This document shows, one piece after another, positions 24,347 to 32,926 of a stretch of DNA of 64,000 bases; position 1 is the stretch's first letter, and the number at the start of each line of letters is the position of its first letter. Made by a program: the position numbers and the translations under genes. Under the pieces are notes generated by a model. It had not been told where the DNA came from. It made no database searches and saw only the letters and a program-made list of their open reading frames with translations. Source of the DNA: Vitreoscilla filiformis (GTDB lineage Bacteria > Pseudomonadota > Gammaproteobacteria > Burkholderiales > Burkholderiaceae_C); assembly GCF_002222655.1 (NCBI RefSeq), contig NZ_CP022424.1:124001-188000 (forward strand). The letters are read 5' to 3'.

Positions 24347-25942
24347 ATGTCATCACGATCTTCGTTGCCGGATGCTCATGGGAAACACGCAGCGCCGCAC
24401 CATGCCAACCGCTGGCTCTCCCCCTATGACCCGGCTTGCCCGGATGCGGCTCGGTTTCGATCACTGCAACTCCAATCTTTGCTCGCCCTGTCCCCTTGGC
24501 TGATTGCTTGCACTTTGCTCAACGTGGCAATGTTGGTCTGGGTGTACGCCTCAGCCCCATGGATATGGGGGATGACGTTGTGGGGCGTCATGGCGGTAGG
24601 TATGAGCGTGATGGGGGTGTCGGGCTGGCTACGCTGGCGGGCGGGGGCGTGGCCGTCGCATTGTTCCCGCCAGACCCTGCACCGCGCCGAACGCAACGCG
24701 GGGTTGACTGCCTTGGTGTGGTGCCTACCGATGATGTTGGCCTACCCGCAAGCCGATGCCGAGCAGCGGATGTGGCAAATGCTGGGGGCCCAAGGGATGC
24801 TCAGCGTGGGAACGTTTGCGCTGGCCGCGTTGCCTCGCGCCGCTGCACGTTACGCCGCCATCATGACGGCGGGGACGGTGTTCGGGTTGGCGGTGCGTCC
24901 TGACCCGTGGCGTTTCGAATGGCTGGTCGTGTCGCTGACGTTTGCGGTGATGGTGCTGGCGGTTGCTTGGCGCACAGGGCGCAGCTTCTGCGATCGGATG
25001 CAAGCCGAGGCGGAGAGTTTGCGCCTGCGCCAGCTCACCCAGACCCGCCTGGATGAATTCGAGCGGCATGCCCAAGACTGGCGCTGGGAGTTGGATGCGC
25101 AGGGAGGCTTAAGCTATGTCTCCCCCCGTTTGGCCGAATGCCTGGGCCGACGGCCCGTGCAGTTGGAGCGCGAACCCCTGCTGCGCTTGATCACCCAGAC
25201 ACTGACGCGGCCCACCGAAGAACAGCACCAAGCGCTGGCGGCGTTGCGGGATGCCTTGCAGGACAGCGAACCGTTCGTCGGTTTGAACGTGCCGGTGATG
25301 CTGGCGGGGCAATTGCGCTGGTGGGCGTTGTCGGGCAAACGTTTGGTGGACGATCAGGGCCAGTGGTGCGGCTGGCGCGGGGTCGGCTCTGACGTGACCC
25401 ACGAGCGCCATTGGTTGGACGAATCCACCCGCATGGCCATCCACGACAGCTTGACCGGCCTGGCCAACCGCGATCAACTCGAATCGCGCCTGTTGAGTTA
25501 CGGCGAACGCCCGCTGACGCTTTTCAGCTTGGATCTGCAAGAGTTCCACAAAATCAACGCGGAACATGGCCAATTGGTAGGCGATCAGTTGCTGCAAATC
25601 GTCGCCTCCCGTTTCCGGGCGTGCGTGCGCCAGGGGGACTTGCTGGTGCGTTTGCAGGGAGACAATTTCATCCTGGTGAGCTGGGGCGCCCTGCCCGTGA
25701 CGGCTGCCACCAACACCGCGCAACGCCTGCTGGATGCCCTGCGCCAGCCGTGCGCCGTCGATGGCACGCTGATCACGGTGCGTGCTTGTGTGGGCATTGT
25801 GCAGGTCGAACCGCCCATGGCCACGCTGTTCACTTTGCTCAACCAAGCTGGACAGGCCCTGCACGCTGCCCAGCGGCAGTTCCAGCAGCAACCCAATGAC
25901 CGGGGCAGCTTGGTGTTCTGGTCTCCGACCCTGGCGAGCTGA
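24347..25942 (+). CDS. Membrane PAS-GGDEF protein with degenerate active site
   Basis: A protein of about 531 residues. Five or six membrane helices fill residues 40-220 (for example LLALSPWLIACTLLNVAMLVW). A PAS domain follows (WRWELDAQGGLSYVSPRLAECLGR), then a GGDEF domain starting DSLTGLANRDQLESRLL. The signature is QGDNF at residues 437-441 in place of GGDEF, and the upstream metal/substrate motif reads DLQEFHKINAEHG. Loss of the glutamate suggests that it no longer makes cyclic di-GMP and may act as a sensor. I chose the ATG at 24347 over a TTG at 24260. The next gene starts two bases after its stop. Confidence 0.8.
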   Translation: MSSRSSLPDAHGKHAAPHHANRWLSPYDPACPDAARFRSLQLQSLLALSPWLIACTLLNVAMLVWVYASAPWIWGMTLWGVMAVGMSVMGVSGWLRWRAGAWPSHCSRQTLHRAERNAGLTALVWCLPMMLAYPQADAEQRMWQMLGAQGMLSVGTFALAALPRAAARYAAIMTAGTVFGLAVRPDPWRFEWLVVSLTFAVMVLAVAWRTGRSFCDRMQAEAESLRLRQLTQTRLDEFERHAQDWRWELDAQGGLSYVSPRLAECLGRRPVQLEREPLLRLITQTLTRPTEEQHQALAALRDALQDSEPFVGLNVPVMLAGQLRWWALSGKRLVDDQGQWCGWRGVGSDVTHERHWLDESTRMAIHDSLTGLANRDQLESRLLSYGERPLTLFSLDLQEFHKINAEHGQLVGDQLLQIVASRFRACVRQGDLLVRLQGDNFILVSWGALPVTAATNTAQRLLDALRQPCAVDGTLITVRACVGIVQVEPPMATLFTLLNQAGQALHAAQRQFQQQPNDRGSLVFWSPTLAS

Positions 25943-25944
25943 TC

Positions 25945-27918
25945 TTGGTGGCGGCAAAACAAACGCCGGCGTTGCGGGCGGACATCCAACTTCTGCGCGC
26001 TTGGGCGGTGCTGCTGGTGGTGTGGCACCACGCCCAACTGGGTGGAATGCCAGCGGGTTTTTTGGGGGTGGACATCTTTTTTGTCATCTCCGGCTACCTG
26101 ATCACCGGAATGATTCAGCAGGGGTTGACGCAGGGCACCTTTTCTTTCGCCGTGTTTTACCTGCGCCGCGCCAAGCGGCTGCTGCCTGCGGCTTACGCCA
26201 CCGCTTTACTGACCGGCCTGGCCAGCGCTTGGGTGCTGGAGCCCGCCGAACGCACCGACCTGTGGGCACAGCTTCTGGGGGCCGTCAGCTTCAGCGCCAA
26301 TGGCGTGCTGTGGCGCCAAGCGGGCTACTTCGATGGGGCAGCGGAACTCAAACCGTTGTTGCACATGTGGTCGCTCTCCCTGGAGGAGCAGTACTACATG
26401 GTGCTGCCGGGGCTGCTGTGGGCATGCCCGCCTGCTTGGCGGCGGGCTGGGGTGTTGCTGGGGGTTGTCGCCAGTGCGGGGCTGTGCGCGTGGATGATGC
26501 AGCGTTGGCCCTCAGCAGCGTTCTACGGTCTGCCCACCCGGGCCTGGGAATTGGGGCTGGGCTCCCTGGTGGCGCTGTGGCCGGCGTCGGCGGTGCAGCG
26601 CTGGCAACCCCCATTGCAACATGGGCGCTGGCTGGCCGTGGCGGTGCTGGTGGGCGTCCCCATGCACCCGCTGGGCCAGACCCATCCCGGATGGAATGCC
26701 GTGCTGGTCACTTTGGCCACGGCCCTGCTGCTGATGACACGGTTCAACGTCGCCCGTGTCTGGACGCCCGGCGTGCGCTTGGGAGATGCGTCTTACGCGG
26801 TTTACTTGGTTCATTGGCCATTGTTGGCACTGCTGAACAACGCATCGCTGCAAACACCCGATGCGCACTGGCGGTGGGCCGCCATTGGGATGAGTGGGGT
26901 GCTGGGATGGGCCTTGCACCGTGGCATCGAGCAACCCTTGCGACGTTGGCCGCTGGCGCCTGGTCGGGCAGCGCTGGGCTGGGCGCTGGGGGCTTCTGCG
27001 TTGACCTTGGCGGTGCCGGGGTGGGTGCTGTTGCGCTCGTCCGATGCCGAGTCGGCGTTGGCCACCCTGCGCGCCCCCAATGTGGGTTTTGCGGCGGTGT
27101 GTGACCAAGACCGGGCGTTGTATCGGCCTTTGCCTGCCTGCCAAGACCAACCCCAAGCCCGCACCCTGGTGTGGGGGGATTCGTTTGGCATGCACCTCAT
27201 CCCCGCGCTGGCCGGCATGACCCCGGGCGGCGTGGCCCAAGCCACCCGCTCGACGTGCAGCCCGCTGCTCGACCTGGCCCCCATGGACGACCGCGATCAC
27301 CCGCTGAGCTGGGCGCGGGACTGCCTGGCGTTCAACCGTTCTGTGCTGGACGCTCTGGCCCAGGCCCCGCACATTGACGTGGTGGTGCTGTCCAGCCCGT
27401 TCATGCACCTGCTGGCCACGCACGATTTGGGGCGTCGCTGGCAGGTGTTGGATGGGCATCAACCTGGCCCGGGTGAGGTGCGGACACCTTCAGCGGCCCA
27501 CGTCCAAGCCGCGCTGGTGCGAACCGTGGCCCGTTTGCGCCAATTGGGCAAGCGGGTGGTGATCGTGGCGCCACCGCCCTGGACGCAGGTGGACAGCTCA
27601 CGCTGCCAAGTGCGGCAGCAGTTGGGGCTGTGGACGCTGGATGCCGCCGCCGCCGGTTTGGGCCCCGATTGCAGTTTGAGCGAAGCCGACAGCCGTCGCC
27701 AGCAAGCCCCGGTGCTGGACATGCTGGCCCAAGTCGCCCAGGCCGCACAGGTTCCGGTGTTTGACTTTCATGCGCGACTGTGCCGAGACGGTCGATGTGC
27801 CACCGCCCTGGCCGGTCAAGGGCTGTACCGGGATGCGCGGCATTTCTCCTACGCGGGCGCAAAGACCCTTGGACAACTCGAAGGGCTGGGTCAACAATGG
27901 CGCGCCGTGGCACGGTGA
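25945..27918 (+). CDS. OafA/YrhL-type acyltransferase with SGNH domain
   Basis: A 657-residue inner-membrane O-acyltransferase. The N-terminal half has about ten helices and begins DIQLLRAWAVLLVVWHHA with the catalytic histidine, then GFLGVDIFFVISGYLITGMI and LWSLSLEEQYYMVLPGLLWA. The C-terminal half is a periplasmic SGNH domain: LVWGDSFGMHLIPALAG with the serine, and YRDARHFSYAGAKTLGQ with the Asp/His pair. Such proteins acetylate LPS, exopolysaccharide or peptidoglycan sugars. It starts at TTG 25945 or GTG 25948 right after the GGDEF-like gene, so coupling with that sensor is likely. Confidence 0.9.
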   Translation: MVAAKQTPALRADIQLLRAWAVLLVVWHHAQLGGMPAGFLGVDIFFVISGYLITGMIQQGLTQGTFSFAVFYLRRAKRLLPAAYATALLTGLASAWVLEPAERTDLWAQLLGAVSFSANGVLWRQAGYFDGAAELKPLLHMWSLSLEEQYYMVLPGLLWACPPAWRRAGVLLGVVASAGLCAWMMQRWPSAAFYGLPTRAWELGLGSLVALWPASAVQRWQPPLQHGRWLAVAVLVGVPMHPLGQTHPGWNAVLVTLATALLLMTRFNVARVWTPGVRLGDASYAVYLVHWPLLALLNNASLQTPDAHWRWAAIGMSGVLGWALHRGIEQPLRRWPLAPGRAALGWALGASALTLAVPGWVLLRSSDAESALATLRAPNVGFAAVCDQDRALYRPLPACQDQPQARTLVWGDSFGMHLIPALAGMTPGGVAQATRSTCSPLLDLAPMDDRDHPLSWARDCLAFNRSVLDALAQAPHIDVVVLSSPFMHLLATHDLGRRWQVLDGHQPGPGEVRTPSAAHVQAALVRTVARLRQLGKRVVIVAPPPWTQVDSSRCQVRQQLGLWTLDAAAAGLGPDCSLSEADSRRQQAPVLDMLAQVAQAAQVPVFDFHARLCRDGRCATALAGQGLYRDARHFSYAGAKTLGQLEGLGQQWRAVAR

Positions 27919-27997
27919 TGCGTCACCCACGCAAGTGACAGCCACCGCCGTGGGCGTGCCGTTTTGACCTTTCGTGAAGTTCAGAGGAGATGACCTG

Positions 27998-28282
27998 ATG
28001 AAGAAGGTAGTGCATGGGTTGATCGCGGGCATCGTGTGCCTGGGGGGCTGCCAAACGGCGGCATTGGCAGAGCGCCAACCGGCCATGGAAGCAGCTTTGC
28101 GCAACTTGGAAGAGGCCAAGCAGAATTTGCAGAACGCGTCGTCAGACAAAGGTGGCTACCGCGCCAAGGCGATGCAGACCATCGACTTGGCCATGCAGCA
28201 AGTCCGAGCGGGGATCGAGTACGACAACACCCACAACAGGCGGGAAGAGCGGGATCGCCAACCCCGCCGTTCAGCGTTCTGA
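27998..28282 (+). CDS. Small exported helical protein, possible lipoprotein
   Basis: A 94-residue protein with an N-terminal signal MKKVVHGLIAGIVCLGGC whose cysteine could be lipidated, although the lipobox is imperfect. The mature part is one amphipathic helical unit: ERQPAMEAALRNLEEAKQNL and GGYRAKAMQTIDLAMQQVRAGIEYDN. Similar small periplasmic proteins are common and unnamed. AGGAGA sits about eight bases before the ATG. It appears monocistronic. Confidence 0.65.
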   Translation: MKKVVHGLIAGIVCLGGCQTAALAERQPAMEAALRNLEEAKQNLQNASSDKGGYRAKAMQTIDLAMQQVRAGIEYDNTHNRREERDRQPRRSAF

Positions 28283-28286
28283 CGGC

Positions 28287-29072
28287 TTACGTCTGTGGGG
28301 TCGGGGCGGCAAACTGCTGGCTCAATGCCGTCGCCGCCTTGACCAAGAGCGACGTGTCCACTCCCACCGCGACGAACAAGGCGCCCGCGTCCAAGTAGCG
28401 TTGCGCCAAGGCGGCGTCGGTGGCCAAAATGCCCGCCGCTTTGCCAGCGGCGCGCACGATTCGGATGCCCTCCAAAATCGCCGCCTGCACTGCCGGATGG
28501 CCCGATTGCCCCCGGTAACCCATGGATGCCGACAAATCCGCTGGGCCAAAAAACACCCCGTCCACCCCCTCGACCGCCGCAATGGCGGGCAATTGCGCCA
28601 TCGCTTGCACGGTTTCGGCTTGAACCAACAGGCACATTTCATCGTTGGCGCGGTTCAGGTAATCCTCAATCTGGTTCCAGCGGGACGCCCGTGCCAACGC
28701 CGCGCCCATCCCCCGGATGCCTTCGGGTGGATAGCGCATCGCTTGCACCATCTGCGCCGCCTGCTCGGGCGTGTCGATCATCGGGATGAGCAAGGTCTGC
28801 GCGCCAATGTCCAGGTACTGCTTGACCAGGGCCACGTCCGCTTGCACGGGCCGCACGATCGGATGCACAGGGTATGGCGCCACAGCGCGCAGTTGGGTCA
28901 GGGTGTGGCGCGGGTCGTTGGGGGCGTGCTCGCCGTCCAAGAGCAGCCAGTCGAAGCCCGTGCCGGCCAACAGTTCAGCGGCGTTGGCATCGGCCAAACC
29001 GACCCACAAGCCCATTTGACGCTGACCCGCTCGCAGGGCATCGCGGAAGGTGTTGCGGGGAAGGGGCATCAT
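28287..29072 (-). CDS. hpaI: HpaI-type class II aldolase (4-hydroxy-2-oxo-heptane-1,7-dioate aldolase)
   Basis: A 261-residue metal-dependent pyruvate aldolase of the HpcH/HpaI family. Marks are [31 protein letters not shown] with the catalytic histidine, [34 protein letters not shown] with the metal glutamate, and [12 protein letters not shown] with the metal aspartate. In homoprotocatechuate breakdown it yields pyruvate and succinic semialdehyde. The start at 29072 gives MMPLPRNTF; the frame continues open upstream into the next gene but has no homology there. It is the last gene of the five-gene leftward operon. Confidence 0.87.
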   Translation of the reverse strand: MMPLPRNTFRDALRAGQRQMGLWVGLADANAAELLAGTGFDWLLLDGEHAPNDPRHTLTQLRAVAPYPVHPIVRPVQADVALVKQYLDIGAQTLLIPMIDTPEQAAQMVQAMRYPPEGIRGMGAALARASRWNQIEDYLNRANDEMCLLVQAETVQAMAQLPAIAAVEGVDGVFFGPADLSASMGYRGQSGHPAVQAAILEGIRIVRAAGKAAGILATDAALAQRYLDAGALFVAVGVDTSLLVKAATALSQQFAAPTPQT

Positions 29073-29086
29073 GTGGAAAGTCACTT

Positions 29087-30142
29087 TCAAGCAGGGTAGA
29101 GGCCCCGGGAGCGTGCCATCAGGCGCGTCAGACCCAGCAGGGCGTCGATGAAGGGCGTCGGCTCGCCCAGGTGGTGCCCGATCTCGCGCACGGCGCCGAT
29201 CAGAGCATCGATTTCTAAGACGCGGCCCGCTTCCAAGTCTTGCAGCATGGACGTTTTGAAGGCGCCGAGTTGCCGCGTCAAAGCGTGGCGTTCGTCCGGG
29301 TTTTGGGTGATGGCGCAGCCGAAGTGCGTGCCCATGGTCTGCGCTTCTCGCATCACGGCGCTGCAAAACTCGCGCACCAGGGCATCGTCGAGGAGCCGGT
29401 CGCAGGTGGCACCGGTGAGGGCGGAGACGGGGTTCATCGTCATGTTGCCCCAGAGCTTGAACCAGATGTCACGCTGGATGCGCTCCGACAAACTCACCGT
29501 CATGCCGGCTTGGTTCAGCAGCGCGGCCACGTCTTGCAGCGCAGGCGTGATCCCGCCGCCGGGCAGGCCCAAAATCATGCCGCGCCCCATGCCGTGGCGG
29601 ATTACCCCCGGCGCCGGCGCACTGCTGCTGATGTGAACCACGCAGCCCACCACATGGGACAGGGGCAACGCCGCAGCCAGACGGCCATCCGGATCCACGC
29701 TGCGCAGTCTCAAACCTGCACAGCGCCCTGCTTCACGTGCAGGCATGGCCTGGAAGAACCACCAAGGCACGCCATTCATGGCCACCAGCACCAGCGTGTG
29801 GGCGTGCAACCAGCGCTGCACTTGCGGCATGACGGTGACCAGCGAGGGGGCTTTGACGGCCACGATCACCACATCCTGCGGCCCCAACGCAGCGGGATCG
29901 TCACTGACCACCCCCGTCAAGGGCACCACGGTGGTGACGCCGGCCGCATCTTGCAGACGCAAGCCGTGGGTTTGCAAGGCGTGCAGCGTGGCACCCCGGG
30001 CCAGCACGCTCACGCACACCCGTTCGGGTGGCAGGTGCGTGCCCAGCCAAGCCGCGATCAGGCCGCCGATGGCGCCGGCCCCAATGACCGCCACGCGCAA
30101 GGGTGGGGTCGGTGCGTCACAAGTGGGAGCGTTCATGCTCAC
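29087..30142 (-). CDS. Ketopantoate reductase (PanE/ApbA) family dehydrogenase
   Basis: A 351-residue NADPH-dependent reductase. The Rossmann motif is [18 protein letters not shown] at the N-terminus; [10 protein letters not shown] and the C-terminal [17 protein letters not shown] with the conserved lysine/asparagine are PanE-family marks. The family normally reduces 2-dehydropantoate, but paralogues act on other 2-oxo acids. Its place between hpa genes, with overlaps on both sides (GTGA at the upstream gene), suggests that it reduces an intermediate of this pathway. The start is GTG 30142, or ATG 30136 two residues in. Confidence 0.8.
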   Translation of the reverse strand: MSMNAPTCDAPTPPLRVAVIGAGAIGGLIAAWLGTHLPPERVCVSVLARGATLHALQTHGLRLQDAAGVTTVVPLTGVVSDDPAALGPQDVVIVAVKAPSLVTVMPQVQRWLHAHTLVLVAMNGVPWWFFQAMPAREAGRCAGLRLRSVDPDGRLAAALPLSHVVGCVVHISSSAPAPGVIRHGMGRGMILGLPGGGITPALQDVAALLNQAGMTVSLSERIQRDIWFKLWGNMTMNPVSALTGATCDRLLDDALVREFCSAVMREAQTMGTHFGCAITQNPDERHALTRQLGAFKTSMLQDLEAGRVLEIDALIGAVREIGHHLGEPTPFIDALLGLTRLMARSRGLYPA

Positions 30143-30936
30143 GCACGATAGCCCGGATCGAGGCGATCGGCGATCCGTTGCAACGCGGCCCAGGCATCGC
30201 GCCCGGCCCCGAAACGGGGGTCAAAGTTGAGCGAGTCGCGGGCGCATTGCGCCAGCACCGATTCAGGAATGGGCCGCAACGGCCCGAGGGCCTGGCTGGC
30301 CACCTGCACTTCGCAAGCGCGCTGCACCAGCCACATCAGGCTGAGGGCATGGGGCAGGTCGCGGCCTATGACCACGGGGCCATGGTTGCGCAGCAGCAGC
30401 ACCGGGCAATCGCCCGCGCTGGCGAGGATGCGCTCGCCCTCGTCCAAGCGCACGGTGATGCCTTCGAAGTCGTGATACGCCACTTGCCCCCACAACTGCG
30501 CAGCGTAAAAGTTGGTGAACGACAGCCCCGCCTCCAAGCAGCACACCGCCAGCGTGGGCGTGGTGTGAACGTGCATGACGCAATGCGCCTGCGGACGCTG
30601 GGCGTGAATCGCCCCATGAAAAGTGAAACCGGCGGGGTTGATGGGCCAGTCGCTGTGCCCCACGATGTGGCCGTTCACGTCCACCTTCACCAGGTTCGAG
30701 GCGGTGACCTCGCTGTAGTGCAAGCCAAACGGGTTGATGAGAAAGTGGCCTGGCTCATCTGGCACGCGCAGGGAAATGTGGTTGTAAATCAACTCCGCCC
30801 AGCCCAAATGGGCGAACAGGCGATAACACGCGGCCAGTTCGACGCGAGCGTGCCATTCTTCCGGACTGAAGCGGTTGGGTCGGGTGAACGGTTGTGATGT
30901 TAGTGCGGACAGTGTCATGATTTGCGTATATCCCAT
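30139..30936 (-). CDS. Class II aldolase/adducin family protein
   Basis: A protein of about 265 residues with the fuculose-phosphate aldolase fold. Zinc ligands are seen in HVHTTPTLAVCCLEAGL (HxH) and LLLRNHGPVVIGRDLPHA; AHLGWAELIYNHISLRVPD and FLINPFGLHYSEVTASNLVK are family marks. Members include sugar-phosphate aldolases and decarboxylases; the substrate here is unknown. The ATG at 30936 overlaps the hpaH stop codon (TGATG), so it belongs to the hpa operon. Confidence 0.83.
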   Translation of the reverse strand: MGYTQIMTLSALTSQPFTRPNRFSPEEWHARVELAACYRLFAHLGWAELIYNHISLRVPDEPGHFLINPFGLHYSEVTASNLVKVDVNGHIVGHSDWPINPAGFTFHGAIHAQRPQAHCVMHVHTTPTLAVCCLEAGLSFTNFYAAQLWGQVAYHDFEGITVRLDEGERILASAGDCPVLLLRNHGPVVIGRDLPHALSLMWLVQRACEVQVASQALGPLRPIPESVLAQCARDSLNFDPRFGAGRDAWAALQRIADRLDPGYRA

Positions 30937-31739
30937 CAAACAAACCGGAAAGCCACTGTGCCCAAAGGGCCGTAGTCCGCCGAAAACGTGTCCCCCGCTG
31001 CGGCGGGCGTGGGGCGGGTGAAGGAGCCGGCCAACACCACGTCGCCGGCCCGCAGATGCTCGTCGTAAGGGGCGATCTTGTTGGCCAGCCAGGCCACGCC
31101 GGTCGCGGGGTGCCCCAACACACCCGCCGCCAGGCCGGTTTCTTCGATCACCCCGTTCTTGAACAGCATGGCACCCACCCAGCGCAAGTCGACCGCGTCT
31201 GGCTTGACCGGGCGGCCCCCCAACACGATGCCCGCATTTGCCGCAAAGTCCGAAATGGTGTCGAACACCTTGCGCGGGGCGCGGGTGTCTCGGTCGAACT
31301 GCTCGATGCGAGCGTCGATGATTTCGATGGCCGGCGTCACGTACTCGGTCGCGGCCAGCACTTCAAAAATCGTCACGTGAGGGCCGCGCAGCTCGCGCCC
31401 CAGGATGAACGCCAGCTCCACTTCCACGCGAGGCGCGATGAAGTCACCCATGGGAATGTCCCCGCCGCTGGCGTAAAACATGTCGTCCATGAGCGGGGCG
31501 TAGTCGGGCTCGGTGATTTGGCTGGACAACTGCATCGCCCGCGAAGTCAACCCAATTTTGCGGCCCCGGATGGTGCGGCCCGCCGCCTGTTCCAGCTTCA
31601 CCCATTCGCGTTGGATGGCGTAGCCATCTTCGAGTGTCATCTGCGGATACTGGCGTGAAAACTGGCGCAACGGGGTGCGCGTGCGCCGGGCGGTTTGCAA
31701 CTGGCGCGCCAGCGCCTGGGTGGTGGCGAGATCGAGCAT
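30936..31739 (-). CDS. hpaH: 2-oxo-hepta-3-ene-1,7-dioate hydratase
   Basis: A 267-residue hydratase of the FAH-like MhpD/HpaH family. It shows [29 protein letters not shown], an acidic metal site in [15 protein letters not shown] (E-x-E pattern), AIEIIDARI, and [33 protein letters not shown] near the end. It adds water to the dienoate that HpaI later cleaves. It lies between hpaF, three bases upstream, and the aldolase gene. Confidence 0.9.
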   Translation of the reverse strand: MLDLATTQALARQLQTARRTRTPLRQFSRQYPQMTLEDGYAIQREWVKLEQAAGRTIRGRKIGLTSRAMQLSSQITEPDYAPLMDDMFYASGGDIPMGDFIAPRVEVELAFILGRELRGPHVTIFEVLAATEYVTPAIEIIDARIEQFDRDTRAPRKVFDTISDFAANAGIVLGGRPVKPDAVDLRWVGAMLFKNGVIEETGLAAGVLGHPATGVAWLANKIAPYDEHLRAGDVVLAGSFTRPTPAAAGDTFSADYGPLGTVAFRFV

Positions 31740-31742
31740 GGA

Positions 31743-32147
31743 TCAAGGCTTAGAGAACAAGGGGTGGAGGTTGCCGAACTTGGCGTCGAACACTTCGGGG
31801 CCTTCGTCGATTTGCAGCGTCAGGCCGACGGCGCGGTGCGCCAGCACAGGCGCCAGATGCGCCCGCGCTACGGCGGTCAGCGCTTGGCCGGCGGCTTGTT
31901 GCACCGCCGCGCTGCGCCCACGCCCCATGCGCAGGTGGAACCAGCAAAACCCAAAATCCCCCGACCCATCGGCCACGGCGTAATGCGCCGCTGGGTAGGC
32001 CAGCACGCGGATGCCCCCGGTCGGGAACACGGGCTGGCCGGCGTCATCGCGCACGGTGGCCATGGCGTCGGCCAGACGGCGACACAGCGCCGTCATGTCC
32101 GTTTCGGCGTCGAGATTCGGGGTGTAGAGGATGACAAGGTGCGGCAT
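31743..32147 (-). CDS. hpaF: 5-carboxymethyl-2-hydroxymuconate delta-isomerase
   Basis: A 134-residue isomerase. Like other HpaF/CHMI proteins it keeps the N-terminal catalytic proline right after the initiator methionine (MPHLVILYTPNL), has GIRVLAYPAAHYAVADG and FCWFHLRMGRGRSAAVQQAAGQAL, and ends with IDEGPEVFDAKFGNLH. It moves a double bond in the ring-cleavage product of homoprotocatechuate. It is the first gene of the leftward operon; the ring-cleavage dioxygenase (hpaD) and dehydrogenase (hpaE) are not in the window. Confidence 0.87.
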   Translation of the reverse strand: MPHLVILYTPNLDAETDMTALCRRLADAMATVRDDAGQPVFPTGGIRVLAYPAAHYAVADGSGDFGFCWFHLRMGRGRSAAVQQAAGQALTAVARAHLAPVLAHRAVGLTLQIDEGPEVFDAKFGNLHPLFSKP

Positions 32148-32157
32148 GGCGGTATTT

Positions 32158-32196
32158 CACTCAGATATGAGCAATGTAATCGCTCATATCTGAGTG
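32158..32196. promoter_or_regulatory. Perfect 15-bp inverted repeat upstream of hpaF
   Basis: CACTCAGATATGAGC (32158-32172) and GCTCATATCTGAGTG (32182-32196) are perfect complements with a nine-base AT-rich spacer. The element begins 11 bases before the hpaF start and fills the 71-base gap after the response regulator gene. No T-run follows on the minus strand, and the arms are only moderately GC-rich, so a protein operator fits better than a terminator. A regulator of the hpa operon is the likely ligand; none is encoded beside it apart from BaeR-like. Confidence 0.7.
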
Positions 32197-32218
32197 AGTC
32201 AATCCAGGCGCACCGCCA

Positions 32219-32926
32219 TCAGGGCTCGAACTTGTAGCCCACGCCGTAAATCGAGCGGATCAGCTCCTGGCCTGGGCGCACGGTTTCGAGCTTGCGGCGC
32301 AGGTTTTTGATGTGGCTGTCCACGGTGCGATCGCTCAGGGTGCGCTGGTCGGGGTGCAGCTTGTCCAGCAGTTGATCGCGCGAAAACACCCGCCCCGGCT
32401 GGGCTGCCAAGGCCGCCAGCAAACGCAGCTCCACCGGGGTGAGGTCGAGCCATTGGCCATCCCAACGGGCGCGGTGGTGGTCGGTGTCGATCACCAAGCC
32501 GGCGGGTGCGGGCTCGGCTTCGCCACGCGGCGCGGCGGGCGGGGCAGCGTCATGCCACGCGGGTGCGCGTCGCAGCACGGCGCGCACCCGGGCCACCACT
32601 TCGCGGGGGCTGAAGGGCTTGCAGATGTAATCGTCCGCGCCCGCCTCCAAGCCGATGAGCCGATCCACTTCCTCCACCCGCGCCGTCAGCATGATGATGG
32701 GCACGGGGCTGAACGCCCGCAGCGCACGGCAGATCGACAGCCCATCCCGCCCGGGCAACATCACATCCAGCAAGATCAACGCCGGGGTTTCGGCCCGCAC
32801 AGCGGGTTCGACGGCCAAACCGTGGTCGAACACGCGGGCGGTGTAGCCGGCGGCTTGCAGGTAGTCGCGCACCAACTGCGCCAAGCGGGGTTCGTCTTCC
32901 ACCACAAAAATCACGGGGGCGCTCAT
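32219..32926 (-). CDS. baeR: OmpR-family response regulator, BaeR-like
   Basis: A 235-residue response regulator. Receiver: VIFVVEDEPRLAQLVRDYL with the acidic pocket, LILLDVMLPGRDGL with the phosphorylated aspartate, and IIMLTARVEEVDRLIGLEAGADDYICKPFSPREVVARV, almost the same as E. coli BaeR. The C-terminal winged helix ends TVDSHIKNLRRKLETVRPGQELIRSIYGVGYKFEP. The start at 32926 overlaps the sensor stop codon (ATGA). BaeR in enterobacteria controls envelope-stress drug exporters; targets here are unknown. Confidence 0.88.
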   Translation of the reverse strand: MSAPVIFVVEDEPRLAQLVRDYLQAAGYTARVFDHGLAVEPAVRAETPALILLDVMLPGRDGLSICRALRAFSPVPIIMLTARVEEVDRLIGLEAGADDYICKPFSPREVVARVRAVLRRAPAWHDAAPPAAPRGEAEPAPAGLVIDTDHHRARWDGQWLDLTPVELRLLAALAAQPGRVFSRDQLLDKLHPDQRTLSDRTVDSHIKNLRRKLETVRPGQELIRSIYGVGYKFEP

